Assembly: GCF_002157835.1 (NCBI RefSeq)
Contig: NZ_CP020809.1
Coordinates: forward strand, 3,844,001-3,908,000
DNA: 64,000 nucleotides
From: Mycobacterium dioxanotrophicus
GTDB taxonomy: Bacteria > Actinomycetota > Actinomycetes > Mycobacteriales > Mycobacteriaceae
Reading direction: 5' to 3'
Positions 20,173 to 30,815 of this stretch are shown here, piece by piece. The first letter of the stretch is position 1; each line of letters opens with the position of its first letter. The notes under the pieces are model-generated. The model was not told where the DNA came from. It ran no database searches and worked only from the letters and a program-made list of their open reading frames with translations. A program made the position numbers and the translations under genes.

Positions 20173-21288
20173 ATGACTCAGAACCCGAATCTCGCGGCGC
20201 TGAGTGCCGCGGGAGTATCCGTGTGGCTCGACGACCTGTCGCGTGAGCGGCTGCAATCAGGGAACCTCACGGACCTGATCAACACCCGCAGCGTGGTCGG
20301 CGTCACCACGAACCCGTCGATCTTCCAGGCCGCTCTGTCCAAGGGCACGGCCTACGACGCGCAGGTCAAGGAGCTCGCCGAGCGGGGCGCCGACGTCGAT
20401 GCCACCATCCGTACCGTCACCACCGACGACGTCCGCAACGCGTGCGACGTGCTGGCCAAGACCTTCGAGGCCACCGACGGCATCGACGGCCGGGTGTCCA
20501 TCGAGGTCGACCCGCGGCTCGCGCACGAGACCGACAAGACGATCCTGCAGGCCATCGAGCTGTGGAAGATCGTCGACCGGCCCAATGTGCTGATCAAGAT
20601 CCCGGCGACGCTGGCCGGCCTGCCCGCCATCACCGCCGTGATCGCCGAGGGCATCTCGGTGAACGTCACGCTAATCTTCTCGGTGGAGCGTCACCGGGCC
20701 GTCATGGACGCCTACCTGGAAGGCCTGGAGAAGGCCCGCGAAGCCGGCCACGACCTGTCCAAGATCCATTCCGTCGCATCGTTTTTCGTATCCCGCGTGG
20801 ACACCGAGATCGACGCCCGGCTGGAGAAGATCGGCTCCGAGGAGGCGCTGGCCCTGCGCGGCCAGGCCGGGGTCGCCAACGCCCGGCTGGCCTACGCCGC
20901 CTACGAAGAGGTGTTCGGCGGCGACCGGTATGCGGCGCTCAAGGCTGACGGCGCACGCGTGCAGCGGCCGCTGTGGGCGTCGACCGGCGTGAAGAACCCG
21001 GACTACTCCGACACGCTGTACGTCACCGAGTTGGTGGCCCCGAACACCGTGAACACCATGCCGGAGAAGACCATCGAGGCCGTCGCCGACCACGGTGTCG
21101 TGACCGGTGACACGATCTCCGGCACGGCCGCGGCCTCGCAGGAGACCTTCGACAAGCTCGCAGCGATCGGCGTCGATCTGCCCGATGTGTTCAAACTTCT
21201 CGAAGACGAGGGCCTGGACAAGTTCGAGAAGTCGTGGCAGGAACTGCTCGACGCAACTCAGGGCCAGCTCGACGCCGCGAAGAAATGA
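20173..21288 (+). CDS. tal: Transaldolase
   Basis: Transaldolase (371 aa) exchanges dihydroxyacetone units between sugar phosphates. [14 protein letters not shown] marks the N-terminal barrel strand, and the Schiff-base lysine is K142 in [16 protein letters not shown]. The length is that of actinobacterial TalB-like long forms. A GAGGAAGCG ribosome-binding site precedes the ATG, 15 nt after tkt. The stop overlaps the zwf start (ATGA). Confidence 0.96.
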   Translation: MTQNPNLAALSAAGVSVWLDDLSRERLQSGNLTDLINTRSVVGVTTNPSIFQAALSKGTAYDAQVKELAERGADVDATIRTVTTDDVRNACDVLAKTFEATDGIDGRVSIEVDPRLAHETDKTILQAIELWKIVDRPNVLIKIPATLAGLPAITAVIAEGISVNVTLIFSVERHRAVMDAYLEGLEKAREAGHDLSKIHSVASFFVSRVDTEIDARLEKIGSEEALALRGQAGVANARLAYAAYEEVFGGDRYAALKADGARVQRPLWASTGVKNPDYSDTLYVTELVAPNTVNTMPEKTIEAVADHGVVTGDTISGTAAASQETFDKLAAIGVDLPDVFKLLEDEGLDKFEKSWQELLDATQGQLDAAKK

Positions 21289-22832
21289 CCGAGACCAACA
21301 GGCGTCCGGCAGACTGGGTCAACCCGCTGTGGGACAAACGTGACAAGCGCATGCCCAGGATCGCCGGGCCGTGTGCGGTAGTGATCTTCGGCGTCACCGG
21401 CGACTTGGCCCGCAAGAAGCTGATGCCGGCGATCTACGACCTGGCCAACCGCGGCCTGCTGCCGCCGAACTTCGCCCTGGTGGGCTTCGCCCGCCGCGAC
21501 TGGGCGGACGAGGACTTCAGCAAGATCGTCTACGACGCGGTGCGGCAGCACGCCCGGACCCCGTTCCACCAGGAGGTCTGGGACCGGCTGGCGGAGGGTT
21601 TCCGGTTCGTCCAGGGCACGTTCGACGACGACGCGTCCTTCGATCGGCTCAAGGACACCCTCAACAAGCTCGATGAGGAGCGCGGCACCAGCGGCAATCA
21701 CGCGTTCTACCTGTCGATCCCGCCCAAGGCGTTCCCCCAGGTCTGCGAACAGCTCTCCCGCAGCGGGCTGGCCGAGAAGCCGGACTGCAGCTGGAGCCGG
21801 GTGGTCATCGAGAAGCCGTTCGGCCATGACCTCAAGAGCGCCGAGGAGCTCAACAGCGTCGTCAACAGCGTCTTCCCGGAGTCGTCGGTGTTCCGCATCG
21901 ACCACTACCTGGGCAAGGAGACGGTGCAGAACATCCTGGCGCTGCGCTTCGCCAACGAGCTGTTCGAGCCGGTGTGGAACTCGCACTATGTGGACAGCGT
22001 GCAGATCACCATGGCCGAGGACATCGGCCTCGGTGGGCGCGGCGGCTACTACGACGGTGTCGGCGCGGCCCGCGACGTGATCCAGAACCATCTGCTGCAG
22101 CTGCTCGCGCTCACGGCGCTGGAGGAGCCGGTGAGCTTCTCCCCCGCCGAGTTGCAGGCCGAGAAGATCAAGGTGCTTTCGGCCACCAAGCTGGTCGAGC
22201 CGCTCGACGAGACCACCTCGCGCGGTCAATACGTCGGTGGCTGGCAGGGCGGCGAGAAGGTCGTGGGCCTGCTCGACGAGGAGGGCTTCTCCCAGACCTC
22301 GACGACCGAGACGTTCGCGGCCATCACCCTGGAGGTGGACACCCGCCGCTGGGCCGGTGTGCCGTTCTATCTGCGCACCGGAAAGCGGTTGGGCCGCAGG
22401 GTCACCGAGATCGCGTTGGTGTTCAAGCGTGCGCCGCACCTGCCGTTCGATGCCAGCATGACCGATGAGCTCGGCCAGAACGCACTGGTGATCCGCGTGC
22501 AGCCCGACGAAGGCATCACGCTGCGGTTCGGATCCAAGGTTCCGGGCCACATCATGGAAGTGCGCGATGTCAGCATGGACTTCTCCTACGGTTCGGCATT
22601 CGCCGAGGAATCGCCGGAGGCCTACGAGCGGCTGATCCTCGACGTGCTGCTCGGTGAGCCGTCGCTGTTCCCGGTCAACGCCGAGGTCGAATTGTCGTGG
22701 AAGATCCTCGATCCCGCGCTGGAGTACTGGGCCACGCACGGTAAGCCCGACCCGTACGAATCCGGGACATGGGGCCCGGACTCTGCGTTCGAGATGTTGC
22801 GTCGCTCCGGCCGGGAATGGAGGCGGCCCTAA
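21285..22832 (+). CDS. zwf: Glucose-6-phosphate 1-dehydrogenase
   Basis: The 515-residue enzyme starts the oxidative pentose phosphate pathway and makes NADPH. The coenzyme motif is [19 protein letters not shown], and the substrate signature is [13 protein letters not shown] with the active-site His/Lys. The C-terminal half ([20 protein letters not shown]) is typical. ATG 21285 overlaps the tal stop by 4 bp, which fixes the start. It is followed after 2 nt by opcA. Confidence 0.96.
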   Translation: MTETNRRPADWVNPLWDKRDKRMPRIAGPCAVVIFGVTGDLARKKLMPAIYDLANRGLLPPNFALVGFARRDWADEDFSKIVYDAVRQHARTPFHQEVWDRLAEGFRFVQGTFDDDASFDRLKDTLNKLDEERGTSGNHAFYLSIPPKAFPQVCEQLSRSGLAEKPDCSWSRVVIEKPFGHDLKSAEELNSVVNSVFPESSVFRIDHYLGKETVQNILALRFANELFEPVWNSHYVDSVQITMAEDIGLGGRGGYYDGVGAARDVIQNHLLQLLALTALEEPVSFSPAELQAEKIKVLSATKLVEPLDETTSRGQYVGGWQGGEKVVGLLDEEGFSQTSTTETFAAITLEVDTRRWAGVPFYLRTGKRLGRRVTEIALVFKRAPHLPFDASMTDELGQNALVIRVQPDEGITLRFGSKVPGHIMEVRDVSMDFSYGSAFAEESPEAYERLILDVLLGEPSLFPVNAEVELSWKILDPALEYWATHGKPDPYESGTWGPDSAFEMLRRSGREWRRP

Positions 22833-22834
22833 CT

Positions 22835-23746
22835 ATGATTCTCGATCTGCCCGACACCAACACCGGTGCCATCAACAAGAAGATCGTCGCGCTGCGCGAA
22901 GAGGGCGGTGCCATCACGCTGGGCCGGGTGTTGACGCTGGTCGTCGCGCCCAACAACGAGTCGCTGCTCGAAGAGTCCATCGAGGCGGCCAATGCCGCGA
23001 GCCGCGAGCATCCCTGCCGCGTCATCGTGGTCATTCCGGGTGACCGGCTGGCCACCGAGGCTCGGCTGGATGCCCAGCTGCGGGTTGGTCGTGACGCGGG
23101 CGCCAACGAGGTGGTGGTGCTGCGGTTGTCCGGCCCGCTGGCCAACCATGCCAGCAGCGTGGTGACCCCGTTCCTGCTGCCCGACACCCCAGTGGTGACG
23201 TGGTGGCCGGATCTGGCTCCGAAGGTTCCGTCAAAGGATCCGTTGGGCAAGTTGGCCATTCGCCGAATCACCGATGCCACCAACGGCGAGAATCCGTTGG
23301 CCTGCATCAAGAGCAGGCTGGCCGGCTACAGCACCGGCGATACCGACCTGGCGTGGAGCCGGGTGACGTACTGGCGGGCCCTGCTGACCGCAGCAGTGGA
23401 CCAGGGCCCCTACGAACCGATCACGTCGGCGCTGGTGTCCGGGCTGAAAGACGAACCGGCACTTGACGTCCTGGCGGGGTGGCTGGCCAGCCGTATCGAC
23501 GGTCCGGTGACCAGGGCCGTCGGTGAGCTGAAGGTCGAGCTCACCCGGGCCAGTGAGACCATCACGTTGACCCGGCCGCAGGAGGGTGTCACCGCGACAC
23601 TGACCCGCACCGGTCGGCCCGACGCTCAGATTCCGTTGGCCCGCAGGGAGACTCGTGATTGCCTTGCCGAGGACATGCGCCGGCTCGACGACGACGAGAT
23701 CTATTTCGAAGCGCTGCAGGGTATCGAGAAGGTGACATATGCCTGA
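22835..23746 (+). CDS. opcA: OpcA, glucose-6-phosphate dehydrogenase assembly protein
   Basis: OpcA (303 aa) is the activator/assembly partner of Zwf in actinobacteria and cyanobacteria. Recognisable parts are [33 protein letters not shown] and [20 protein letters not shown]. It has no catalytic motif, as expected. Gene order zwf-opcA-pgl is conserved. The start ATG follows the zwf stop by 2 nt; the end overlaps pgl by 8 bp. Confidence 0.94.
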   Translation: MILDLPDTNTGAINKKIVALREEGGAITLGRVLTLVVAPNNESLLEESIEAANAASREHPCRVIVVIPGDRLATEARLDAQLRVGRDAGANEVVVLRLSGPLANHASSVVTPFLLPDTPVVTWWPDLAPKVPSKDPLGKLAIRRITDATNGENPLACIKSRLAGYSTGDTDLAWSRVTYWRALLTAAVDQGPYEPITSALVSGLKDEPALDVLAGWLASRIDGPVTRAVGELKVELTRASETITLTRPQEGVTATLTRTGRPDAQIPLARRETRDCLAEDMRRLDDDEIYFEALQGIEKVTYA

Positions 23747-24452
23747 GAGCGTGATCGAAACCTACGTCGACGCAGAGCAATTGGCGGCTGCGGCAGGAGC
23801 CCGGCTGGTCGGGGCGATCACGTCGGCCATCGCGGCCCGCGACGAGGCGTCCATCGTGCTGACCGGCGGCACCGTCGGGATCGCGATGCTGCGCCACGTC
23901 GCCGGGGCGGAGATCGACTGGTCCAAGGTGCAGCTGTTCTGGGGCGACGACCGCTTCGTACCGGCCGGCGACGCCGACCGCAACGATCAGCAGGCACACG
24001 ACGCCCTGCTGGAGTCCGTCAACATACCGCCGGCCAATGTGCACCGGATGGCCACCAGCGACGGTGAATTCGGCGATGCGATCGACGACGCCGCTGCGGC
24101 ATACGCCGAGGTGCTGCCCGCGGAGTTCGACGTGCATCTCCTCGGAATGGGGGGCGAGGGACACATCAACTCGCTGTTCCCCGACACCGCCGCGGTGCGG
24201 GAAACCGAGCGGCTGGTGGTCGCGGTGACCGACTCCCCCAAGCCACCGCCCCGGCGCATCACGCTGACGCTGCCGGCGATACACCGCGCGCGTGAGGTCT
24301 GGCTCGTGGTGGCCGGCGCCGAGAAGGCCGAAGCAGTGGCCGCTGCGGTGGGCGGGGCCGCCCCGGTCGACGTGCCCGCCGCCGGGGCGATCGGCCGTGA
24401 CCGCACGGTGTGGCTGCTCGACGAGCAGGCCGCCTCCAAGCTGCCCGCCTGA
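23739..24452 (+). CDS. pgl: 6-phosphogluconolactonase
   Basis: The 237-residue lactonase hydrolyses 6-phosphoglucono-lactone. Family motifs are [33 protein letters not shown] and [17 protein letters not shown], which belong to the NagB/SugB fold. It closes the tkt-tal-zwf-opcA operon (devB in older M. tuberculosis annotation). The ATG overlaps the end of opcA by 8 bp. Confidence 0.95.
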   Translation: MPESVIETYVDAEQLAAAAGARLVGAITSAIAARDEASIVLTGGTVGIAMLRHVAGAEIDWSKVQLFWGDDRFVPAGDADRNDQQAHDALLESVNIPPANVHRMATSDGEFGDAIDDAAAAYAEVLPAEFDVHLLGMGGEGHINSLFPDTAAVRETERLVVAVTDSPKPPPRRITLTLPAIHRAREVWLVVAGAEKAEAVAAAVGGAAPVDVPAAGAIGRDRTVWLLDEQAASKLPA

Positions 24453-24505
24453 GCCTGTGACACGGATCTCCCGCGTAGGGCTTGCCCGGCGTACCCGGTG
24501 ATAAC

Positions 24506-24524
24506 TTAGGCTTGCCTCACCTAA
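24506..24524. promoter_or_regulatory. IdeR-type iron box upstream of the FprA paralogue
   Basis: The 19-bp site begins TTAGG and ends CCTAA, with centre CTTGCCTCA. It matches the mycobacterial IdeR consensus (TTAGGTTAGSCTAACCTAA) at 16 of 19 positions by eye. It lies 14 nt before the start codon at 24539, where binding would block initiation, so iron repression is inferred. Confidence 0.7.
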
Positions 24525-24538
24525 TACGTGAGGCGGTT

Positions 24539-25894
24539 ATGAGGACGATCCAGGTAGCAGTCATCGGTGCAGGTCCCGCGGGAATCTATGCCGCAGACAT
24601 CCTGACCAAGGAGTACGGGCACGCACGCGTCGACGTATTCGACCGTCTCCCAGCCCCTTACGGTCTGGTCCGGTACGGCGTCGCTCCCGATCACCCGCGG
24701 ATCAAGGAGATCATCAAGGCGCTGCGCAGGGTGCTGTCGCGCGACGAGATCCGGTTCATCGGCAACGTGCACTACGGCTCCGACGTTGCGCTGCCGGACC
24801 TGCGCCGTCACTACGACGCGGTGATCTTCTCCACCGGTGCACGCGCCGACCGTGACCTCGACATCCCCGGTATCGAACTTCCGGGCAGCTACGGCGCGGC
24901 AGACTTCGTGTCCTGGTACGACGGACATCCCGACGTACCGCGGAGCTGGCCGCTCACCGCGAAGAATGTCGCGGTCCTGGGCGCGGGCAACGTCGCCCTC
25001 GACGTCGCCCGCATGCTCGCGAAGCCCGCCGACGAACAACTCACGACCGAGATCGCCGGCAACGTCTACCAGGGTCTGGCCGCCAACGCCGCGACCGATG
25101 TGCACGTGTTCGCCCGGCGCGGTCCCGCGCAGATCAAGTTCAGCCCCATGGAATTTCGCGAACTGTCGCACTCGCCGAACGTGGACGTCATCGTGCATCC
25201 CGAGGGTTTCGAGATCGACGAGGCCAGCCAGCGGACCATCAACACCAGCAAGTCGACCAAGCTCGTCGTCGACACCATGATGAAGTACCTGGAGCGGGAA
25301 CCGACCGGCGCACCGCACCGCATTCACATCCACCTGTGCCAGGCGCCGGTCGCGGTGCTGGGTGAAGACCGGGTAGAAGGGCTGCGCACGGAACGTACCG
25401 AGCTCATCGGCGACGGGACCGTCCGCGGCACAGGCGAATTCACCGAATGGCCCGTCGAGGCCGTGTATCGCGCAGTGGGCTACCTGTCGTCGCATCTGGC
25501 GGGGCTGCCGTTCGACCACCATGCCGGGGTGATTCCGCACGACGCCGGCCGCGTGCTCGACATCGACGGCGGCCTCATCGACGCGACCTATGTGACCGGC
25601 TGGATCAAGCGCGGTCCGATCGGGCTCATCGGACACACCAAGTCCGACGCCGCCGAGACCGTCAACAGCTTGCTGAGCGATCTACCCGGGCTGCGTGTTC
25701 CCGAGGTCACCGACCCCGATGCGATCCTCGAGCACCTAGCGGCCAAGGATGTCGACTACACCACCTGGGCAGAGTGGGAACGCCTTGACGCACACGAGAT
25801 CAGCCTCGGCGAGGTGCAGGGCCGCGAGCGCGTCAAGGTGGTCGCGCGCGAGGAGATGATCCGCGCCGGGCGCGACGCGCTGGTCCGCGACTAA
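24539..25894 (+). CDS. FprA-type NADPH:ferredoxin reductase (adrenodoxin reductase family)
   Basis: The 451-residue FAD enzyme passes electrons from NADPH to ferredoxin-like acceptors. The FAD Rossmann motif VIGAGPAGIYAADIL is at residues 8-22. RLPAPYGLVRYGVAPDHP follows, and the NADPH-binding VAVLGAGNVALDVARML is near residue 145. The FAD-contacting C-terminal YVTGWIKRGPIGLIGHTKSD is present. Length agrees with M. tuberculosis FprA. A 19-bp iron box overlaps its promoter, suggesting induction in low iron, perhaps for siderophore or heme iron reduction. Its electron acceptor is not encoded nearby. It is transcribed alone. Confidence 0.9.
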   Translation: MRTIQVAVIGAGPAGIYAADILTKEYGHARVDVFDRLPAPYGLVRYGVAPDHPRIKEIIKALRRVLSRDEIRFIGNVHYGSDVALPDLRRHYDAVIFSTGARADRDLDIPGIELPGSYGAADFVSWYDGHPDVPRSWPLTAKNVAVLGAGNVALDVARMLAKPADEQLTTEIAGNVYQGLAANAATDVHVFARRGPAQIKFSPMEFRELSHSPNVDVIVHPEGFEIDEASQRTINTSKSTKLVVDTMMKYLEREPTGAPHRIHIHLCQAPVAVLGEDRVEGLRTERTELIGDGTVRGTGEFTEWPVEAVYRAVGYLSSHLAGLPFDHHAGVIPHDAGRVLDIDGGLIDATYVTGWIKRGPIGLIGHTKSDAAETVNSLLSDLPGLRVPEVTDPDAILEHLAAKDVDYTTWAEWERLDAHEISLGEVQGRERVKVVAREEMIRAGRDALVRD

Positions 25895-26101
25895 TTGCCC
25901 GGCGCCTCATGTGTCCTCGGCGTCACACCGTCGCCCATGACCGGCGTCCACCAGCGCCTCCCGGTACCCCGCCAGGTAATCGGACGGGGCCCGCTCGGGG
26001 CGCTCACACCTCAGTTGCCAGCGGTACGAACAGTATTTCGTCACACCCGTTCAGACGCACCGATGCCGGGTTCGGTTCCGTCACCGGCCATACTGACTGT
26101 C

Positions 26102-26476
26102 ATGGCAGACAGAGGCGACAGCCGGGCCCGTCCCGCGCCGCGCCGGCGGATCAAGACACTCACCCAGGCGGCGCTGAACGCCGACGCCACGGTCGATCAG
26201 ATCGATGCCCTGTTGACCGACCTCGACACCACGGTGACCAGCCTCAACAACTCGATCGGCGACTTGGATGTCACCCTCGAGCGGTTCAATCGGACCATCA
26301 CCAGCATCGATGAGCTGGCCCCGCGGCTGATCGCCATGGTCGAGCGGCTCGAAGGCATCGTGAACCGCGTCGAAGCCATCGTGGACATCGGCGAGGCGGT
26401 CGCATCGCCGATGGCCACGGCCGAGAATGCGGTGCGCCGGGTGGTCGACGTGGTGCGCCGTACGGCGGGAATCTAG
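26102..26476 (+). CDS. Small coiled-coil hypothetical protein, 124 aa
   Basis: After a basic N-terminus (RARPAPRRRIKTLTQAAL) the protein is almost entirely amphipathic helix with heptad-like leucines and isoleucines (for example DQIDALLTDLDTTVTSLNNS and RLIAMVERLEGIVNRVEAIV). It therefore probably forms a coiled coil or helical bundle. No signal peptide, membrane segment or catalytic motif is seen. I do not recognise its function; coiled-coil proteins of this type often associate with membranes or lipid inclusions, which is speculative. The 207 bp before it show no recognisable element. It converges on ppc with a 9-nt gap. Confidence 0.75.
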   Translation: MADRGDSRARPAPRRRIKTLTQAALNADATVDQIDALLTDLDTTVTSLNNSIGDLDVTLERFNRTITSIDELAPRLIAMVERLEGIVNRVEAIVDIGEAVASPMATAENAVRRVVDVVRRTAGI

Positions 26477-26485
26477 TGGCCGGGT

Positions 26486-29275
26486 CTAACCGCTGTTGCG
26501 CAACGCGGTGGCCAGCCCACTCATGGTGAGCAGGATGCCACGCTGCACCAGCTCGTCGGTGTCCCCGGAACGGTAGCGCCGCAACAGTTCCACCTGCAGA
26601 TGGTTGAGCGGCTCCAGGTACGGGAACCGGTTGAACACCGAGCGGGCCAGCGCCGGGTTGTCGGCCAGCAGATCGTCCTGGCCGGTGATCAGCCGGTGCA
26701 TGCGAATGGTGCGCTCGTGTTCGGCGACGATCTTGTCGAACACCCGGGCCCGCAGATCCTCATCGTCGACCAGCTCTGAATACCGCGCTGCCAGGCCCAT
26801 ATCGGACTTGGCGAGCACCTGGGCCATGTTGGACAGCACGGTCGCGAAGAATGGCCAGCGCTGGTACAGATCTTGCAGCACCTCCAGTCGCCCGTCCCCC
26901 TCGGCGATCCATTCCTCGAACGCCGTCCCGGTGCCGTACCAGCCCGGCAGCATGACGCGCGACTGGCTCCAGGCCAGCACCCAGGGGATGGCACGCAGAT
27001 CGGCAATCGAGGTGGTCGGCTTGCGAGAAGTCGGCCTGCTGCCGATGTTGAGCGCGCCGATCTCGCTGACCGGTGTGGACGCCTTGAAGTAATCGACGAA
27101 ACCCGGTGTGTCGTGCACCAATTCGGCGTAGGCCCGCTGAGCCCGGGCCGCGAGGTCGTCGAGCACGGCGTACGCAGGCCCGGCCTCGTCGCCGAGGCCT
27201 TCGACGTCGAGCAGGGTCGATTCCAGGGTGGCCGCCAGTAGAGTCTCCAGGTTGCGGTGCGCGATCCGGGGTTCGGCGTACTTGGCCGCGATCACCTCGC
27301 CCTGTTCGGTGATGCGCAGCGAGCCCTTCACCGCGCCGGGCGGTTGGGCCAGGATGGCGTCATAGCTGGGGCCGCCGCCGCGGCCGACGGTCCCACCGCG
27401 ACCGTGGAAGAGCCGCAACCGGATTCCGGTCTTACGTGCCGACTCCACGAGGTCGAGTTCGGCACGGTACAGGGCCCAGTTGGCGGCCAGATAGCCACCG
27501 TCCTTGTTGGAGTCCGAGTAGCCGAGCATCACTTCCTGCTGCTGGTCGCGCGCGGTGACGATCTCGCGGTACACCGGCAGGTCCAGCGCATCCTCCAGGA
27601 TCGTCGAACCGCGCTGCAGGTCGTCGATGGTCTCGAACAGCGGCACGATCCCGACCGGGCAGTACCCGGTCGAAACATCCAGCAGCCCAGCCTCTTTCAG
27701 CAGCACCGCGGCCTCCAGCAGATCGGAGACCGACTGGCACATCGAGATGATGTAGTTGGGCACCGCCTCGGGGCCGAGCACCTTGACCGCCCTGGCCGCC
27801 GCGGCGACGATCCCGAGTTCCTTGCGCGCCAGTTCCGAGAGCTGCGCGCCCTCGCCGATCAGCGGGCGGCGGGTGGCCACCTCGGCGGCGAGCAGCTCGA
27901 CCCGCTCGGCCTCCGGCAACGACGCGTAGTCGGGATGCACTCCGGCCCAGGCCAGTAGCTCGGCGACGACCTGCTCGTGTGTCTCCGAGTTCTGCCGCAT
28001 GTCCAAGCCGCACAGATGAAAACCGAAGACCCGCACGGCCTCTCGCAGGCGGCCCAAGCGATCATCGGCCAGTACGGCGCTGCCGTGCCCGCGCAGTGAC
28101 GCATCGACGGTATCGAGGTCGGCGAGCAATTCGGCGGGCGTGCGGTACGCGGTCAGCCCCAGGTCGAGCACCTGTTCGGGCTGCTCGTCGAGGATCTCGG
28201 CGGCGGTGGCCGTGAGACGCCCGTGGATCACGCGCAGCGCGCGCCGATACGGCTCGTCGGCGCGTGCCGGCTCGGTGCAGGCATCGGCGAGCGCGGTGAG
28301 CTCCGGGCTGACCCGGACGAGGCGCACCGACAGGGACAGCTCTTCCTCCAGAGCGGTGATCTCGGTGAAGTAGTGCCCGAGCGCCGTGTACGCGGCCCGG
28401 CCGGTGGCCAGCCGGACGATCTCCGGTGTGACGTTGGGGTTGCCGTCGCGGTCGCCGCCGATCCACGACCCCGGCCGCAGGATCGGGACCTCCAACAGTC
28501 CGGCGTCGGGCCAGCGGCTCTGCAGCTCGCTGCGCACCTGGGCGTTGACCTGCGGTATGACCTCGAAGAACGCCGCCGGGTAGTACCGCAGGCCGGTTTC
28601 GATCTCGTCGGAGATCTTCAGCCGGGACAGCCGCACCAACGCCGTCTGCCACAGCGTCAGGATGTGGCGTCTCAGCTCGACCTCGATGTCGCGGTCGTCG
28701 GCGGTGCGGGTCTGGCCGTGCAGCCGCAACCGCATCAGCTCGGTGATGCGGTGCTGGGTGTCGAACACCGTGCGGCGCCGAGTTTCGGTGGGATGCGCGG
28801 TGATGACGGGCGAGACCAGCGCGCCCGTCAGCGCGTCGGCAACGGCGGCAGCGTCGAGAGCCGCCGAGTCCAGCTTGCGGTAGGTGGCCGCCAGGCTGCT
28901 GTCCTGCGGGGGTTCGCCTGCCGCCACGTGCACCGCGCGGCGCCGTTCCCGGTGGATGTCCTCGGCCACGTTGGCCAGCAGCGCGAAGTGGGTGAAGGCC
29001 CGGATGACCGGAATGGCCTGGTGGACATCGATACCGCCGAACAGGCCGGCCAGCTCCGCTCGGTCGATCTCGGAGCGCCGGACGCGGAACGATTCCACCC
29101 GGGCACGTTCGATGAGGTCGAACACCTCCTCGCCGTTCTGTTCCCGCACGGTGTCGCCGAGGATCGTGCCGAGCAGTCTGATGTCCTCGCGCATCGGCTC
29201 GGTGGCTTCCCGGCCCACCTGGGTGCGGTACACCGAACCGATGGGCAACAGGGTGGTGTCGAAAGCCTCTGCCAT
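26486..29275 (-). CDS. ppc: Phosphoenolpyruvate carboxylase
   Basis: The 929-residue enzyme carboxylates PEP with bicarbonate to oxaloacetate, an anaplerotic reaction. Catalytic elements are [55 protein letters not shown] and the Gly-rich loop [19 protein letters not shown]. The C-terminus is NSG rather than the usual NTG. ATG 29275 follows the end of any upstream coding signal; the longer frame is non-coding. It sits near tpiA-pgk-gap and the pentose phosphate genes. M. tuberculosis is thought to lack this gene, so its presence points to another mycobacterium. Confidence 0.95.
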   Translation of the reverse strand: MAEAFDTTLLPIGSVYRTQVGREATEPMREDIRLLGTILGDTVREQNGEEVFDLIERARVESFRVRRSEIDRAELAGLFGGIDVHQAIPVIRAFTHFALLANVAEDIHRERRRAVHVAAGEPPQDSSLAATYRKLDSAALDAAAVADALTGALVSPVITAHPTETRRRTVFDTQHRITELMRLRLHGQTRTADDRDIEVELRRHILTLWQTALVRLSRLKISDEIETGLRYYPAAFFEVIPQVNAQVRSELQSRWPDAGLLEVPILRPGSWIGGDRDGNPNVTPEIVRLATGRAAYTALGHYFTEITALEEELSLSVRLVRVSPELTALADACTEPARADEPYRRALRVIHGRLTATAAEILDEQPEQVLDLGLTAYRTPAELLADLDTVDASLRGHGSAVLADDRLGRLREAVRVFGFHLCGLDMRQNSETHEQVVAELLAWAGVHPDYASLPEAERVELLAAEVATRRPLIGEGAQLSELARKELGIVAAAARAVKVLGPEAVPNYIISMCQSVSDLLEAAVLLKEAGLLDVSTGYCPVGIVPLFETIDDLQRGSTILEDALDLPVYREIVTARDQQQEVMLGYSDSNKDGGYLAANWALYRAELDLVESARKTGIRLRLFHGRGGTVGRGGGPSYDAILAQPPGAVKGSLRITEQGEVIAAKYAEPRIAHRNLETLLAATLESTLLDVEGLGDEAGPAYAVLDDLAARAQRAYAELVHDTPGFVDYFKASTPVSEIGALNIGSRPTSRKPTTSIADLRAIPWVLAWSQSRVMLPGWYGTGTAFEEWIAEGDGRLEVLQDLYQRWPFFATVLSNMAQVLAKSDMGLAARYSELVDDEDLRARVFDKIVAEHERTIRMHRLITGQDDLLADNPALARSVFNRFPYLEPLNHLQVELLRRYRSGDTDELVQRGILLTMSGLATALRNSG

Positions 29276-29327
29276 GTGTCCCAGTATCGGGGGTCGGCGA
29301 ACCGGGCGCACAGCGGGTGGTACCCGC

Positions 29328-29750
29328 CTACGGGGTGGGCGACGTGGGCCCGACGATCGGTGTGGGCGTCGGGACTGCCGCCGACGGCGCACCGCCCACC
29401 GGCACGATCGGTGTCGGACTTGTCGATGTGCCGACTGAATCACCCTGGCCCGCCGACGATTTGGCATGCGGCGCGGGCCGGCCGTCCGGCAGCACGATCG
29501 GGGTCGCGGCGCCCTGGTCGGTGTCCTTGGCCCCGGCCTCGGAGTCGGAGCTGAAGTCAGGCGGCCAATCCACCGACGTCGGTGGCCAGCTTTCGGTCTT
29601 CCCCGATCCGTCGCCCGGCGCCGCACAGCCCGCAGCTGCCCCGAAATCACCTGCGCCCGTGCAATTGTCGGCACTGGCTGCGGGCATGTTGATGACCATC
29701 GCGGCCACCCACGTGACAAGTACCGCTATCCGGAAGGGTCGGGCCGTCAT
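29328..29750 (-). CDS. Secreted Pro/Ser/Thr-rich protein, 140 aa
   Basis: An N-terminal signal peptide is clear ([19 protein letters not shown] followed by MPAASA, with likely cleavage after ASA before DNCTGAG). Two cysteines follow in [19 protein letters not shown]. The rest is low in structure and rich in proline, serine and threonine, ending in [17 protein letters not shown] is repeated four times ([24 protein letters not shown] and similar). The start overlaps the upstream porin-like gene by 4 bp (ATGA), so the two are co-expressed. No function is assigned. Confidence 0.75.
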   Translation of the reverse strand: MTARPFRIAVLVTWVAAMVINMPAASADNCTGAGDFGAAAGCAAPGDGSGKTESWPPTSVDWPPDFSSDSEAGAKDTDQGAATPIVLPDGRPAPHAKSSAGQGDSVGTSTSPTPIVPVGGAPSAAVPTPTPIVGPTSPTP

Positions 29751-30382
29751 AGCGAGAGGATGTCCCCGTAGGCGTTGACGCTGTCGTCGGAGGTATCCGT
29801 GTCGATCATCGCGGTGGCGAAGAACCGGATGGGCACCGGGCCACCGCACGCATCGACCTTGACGTGCGCATCGTGCACGACGATCTCCCCGGTGCGGCCC
29901 TTGAGTTCTTTCTTGCCGAGTCCGATGTTGGTGATGGTGCCCGGCAACAGGTTCACCGACACGTTGCCACCAAGATCCGCATACGGCCCGATGTCGTTCA
30001 GCACGTTGCCGTTGATGCCGGGGTTGATCCCGATGTCCGCGTTGCCGCCGACGCTGGCACCCTCGCTGAGGTCGATCTGGCAGCCCAATTGGAGCCCGAG
30101 GACCAGGGTGCCGGAGTTGACGGCGACGCCGCCGTTGCCGTCGATCGTGGCCGCGGCCTTGCCCGTGACGAATCCCTCGCGGGTGAACGCGGTTGCTGCC
30201 ATGTTCGGCACCGAATTGATGGTCATCCGGGTCAGCGACGCGCTGAGATGCCACCCGTCGTCGGTGTCAGCCGACTGCGTGACGTCGGCCACCGGAAGCG
30301 GATCCGCGACGGCTACCCCACCTGCCAGGCAGAGCAGCGACACCGCACCGACGCCGGCGCCGAGAAGTCTGAACACGTGCAC
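29747..30382 (-). CDS. MspA-family outer membrane porin homologue
   Basis: The 211-residue protein has a signal peptide (GAGVGAVSLLCLAGGVAVA, then DPLPV). The mature part resembles MspA: FTREGFVTGKAAATIDG, then LVLGLQLGCQIDLS, GINPGINGNVLNDIGPY, and the C-terminal CGGPVPIRFFATAMIDTDTS with VNAYGDIL. MspA forms the octameric channel of the mycobacterial outer membrane. This member is diverged: it has cysteines at two positions that may pair, and a longer N-terminus than MspA. Channel function is inferred. The stop overlaps the secreted Pro-rich protein gene. Confidence 0.85.
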   Translation of the reverse strand: MHVFRLLGAGVGAVSLLCLAGGVAVADPLPVADVTQSADTDDGWHLSASLTRMTINSVPNMAATAFTREGFVTGKAAATIDGNGGVAVNSGTLVLGLQLGCQIDLSEGASVGGNADIGINPGINGNVLNDIGPYADLGGNVSVNLLPGTITNIGLGKKELKGRTGEIVVHDAHVKVDACGGPVPIRFFATAMIDTDTSDDSVNAYGDILSL

Positions 30383-30537
30383 CCCGCCTAAGCCCCAAAA
30401 AGGTCTGGTCGGTGACTGATTCAGGCACCGACGGCGATCCTAGGAGGCTGTGCTGAGTGGTTCCTGGTACCCGAATGCGGATGACCGGTGGACTGGCGCG
30501 GCGGGGTGGTGACGGGCCGAGCTGTGCGCCCGAACCG

Positions 30538-30771
30538 TCAGGCGTATTTGATCTGCAGGGCAACGCCGACGATCGACACCAGCCAGATGCCGGTGACGAA
30601 CAGCGTCAGTCGGTCGAGGTTCTTCTCGACCACCGTGGAGCCGGACAGGCTGGACTGGACGCCGCCGCCGAACAGGGTGGACAGGCCGCCACCCTTGGCA
30701 CGGTGCAGCAGGACCAGCAGCACGACCAGCACACTGGTCACGACCAGGATGATCTGCAGCGCCAATTGCAT
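30538..30771 (-). CDS. secG: SecG, preprotein translocase subunit
   Basis: SecG (77 aa) is the small two-helix subunit of SecYEG. LALQIILVVTSVLVVLLVLL is the first helix, HRAKGGGLSTLFGGG the conserved cytoplasmic loop, and LFVTGIWLVSIVGVALQI the second helix. It follows tpiA in the gap-pgk-tpiA-secG order typical of actinobacteria. The 155 bp after it, before the porin gene, show no recognisable element. Confidence 0.95.
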   Translation of the reverse strand: MQLALQIILVVTSVLVVLLVLLHRAKGGGLSTLFGGGVQSSLSGSTVVEKNLDRLTLFVTGIWLVSIVGVALQIKYA

Positions 30772-30815
30772 GGCCGCCAGAATACCTGGTCAGGCTGCCG
30801 GTCCCGGCCCCGGGG

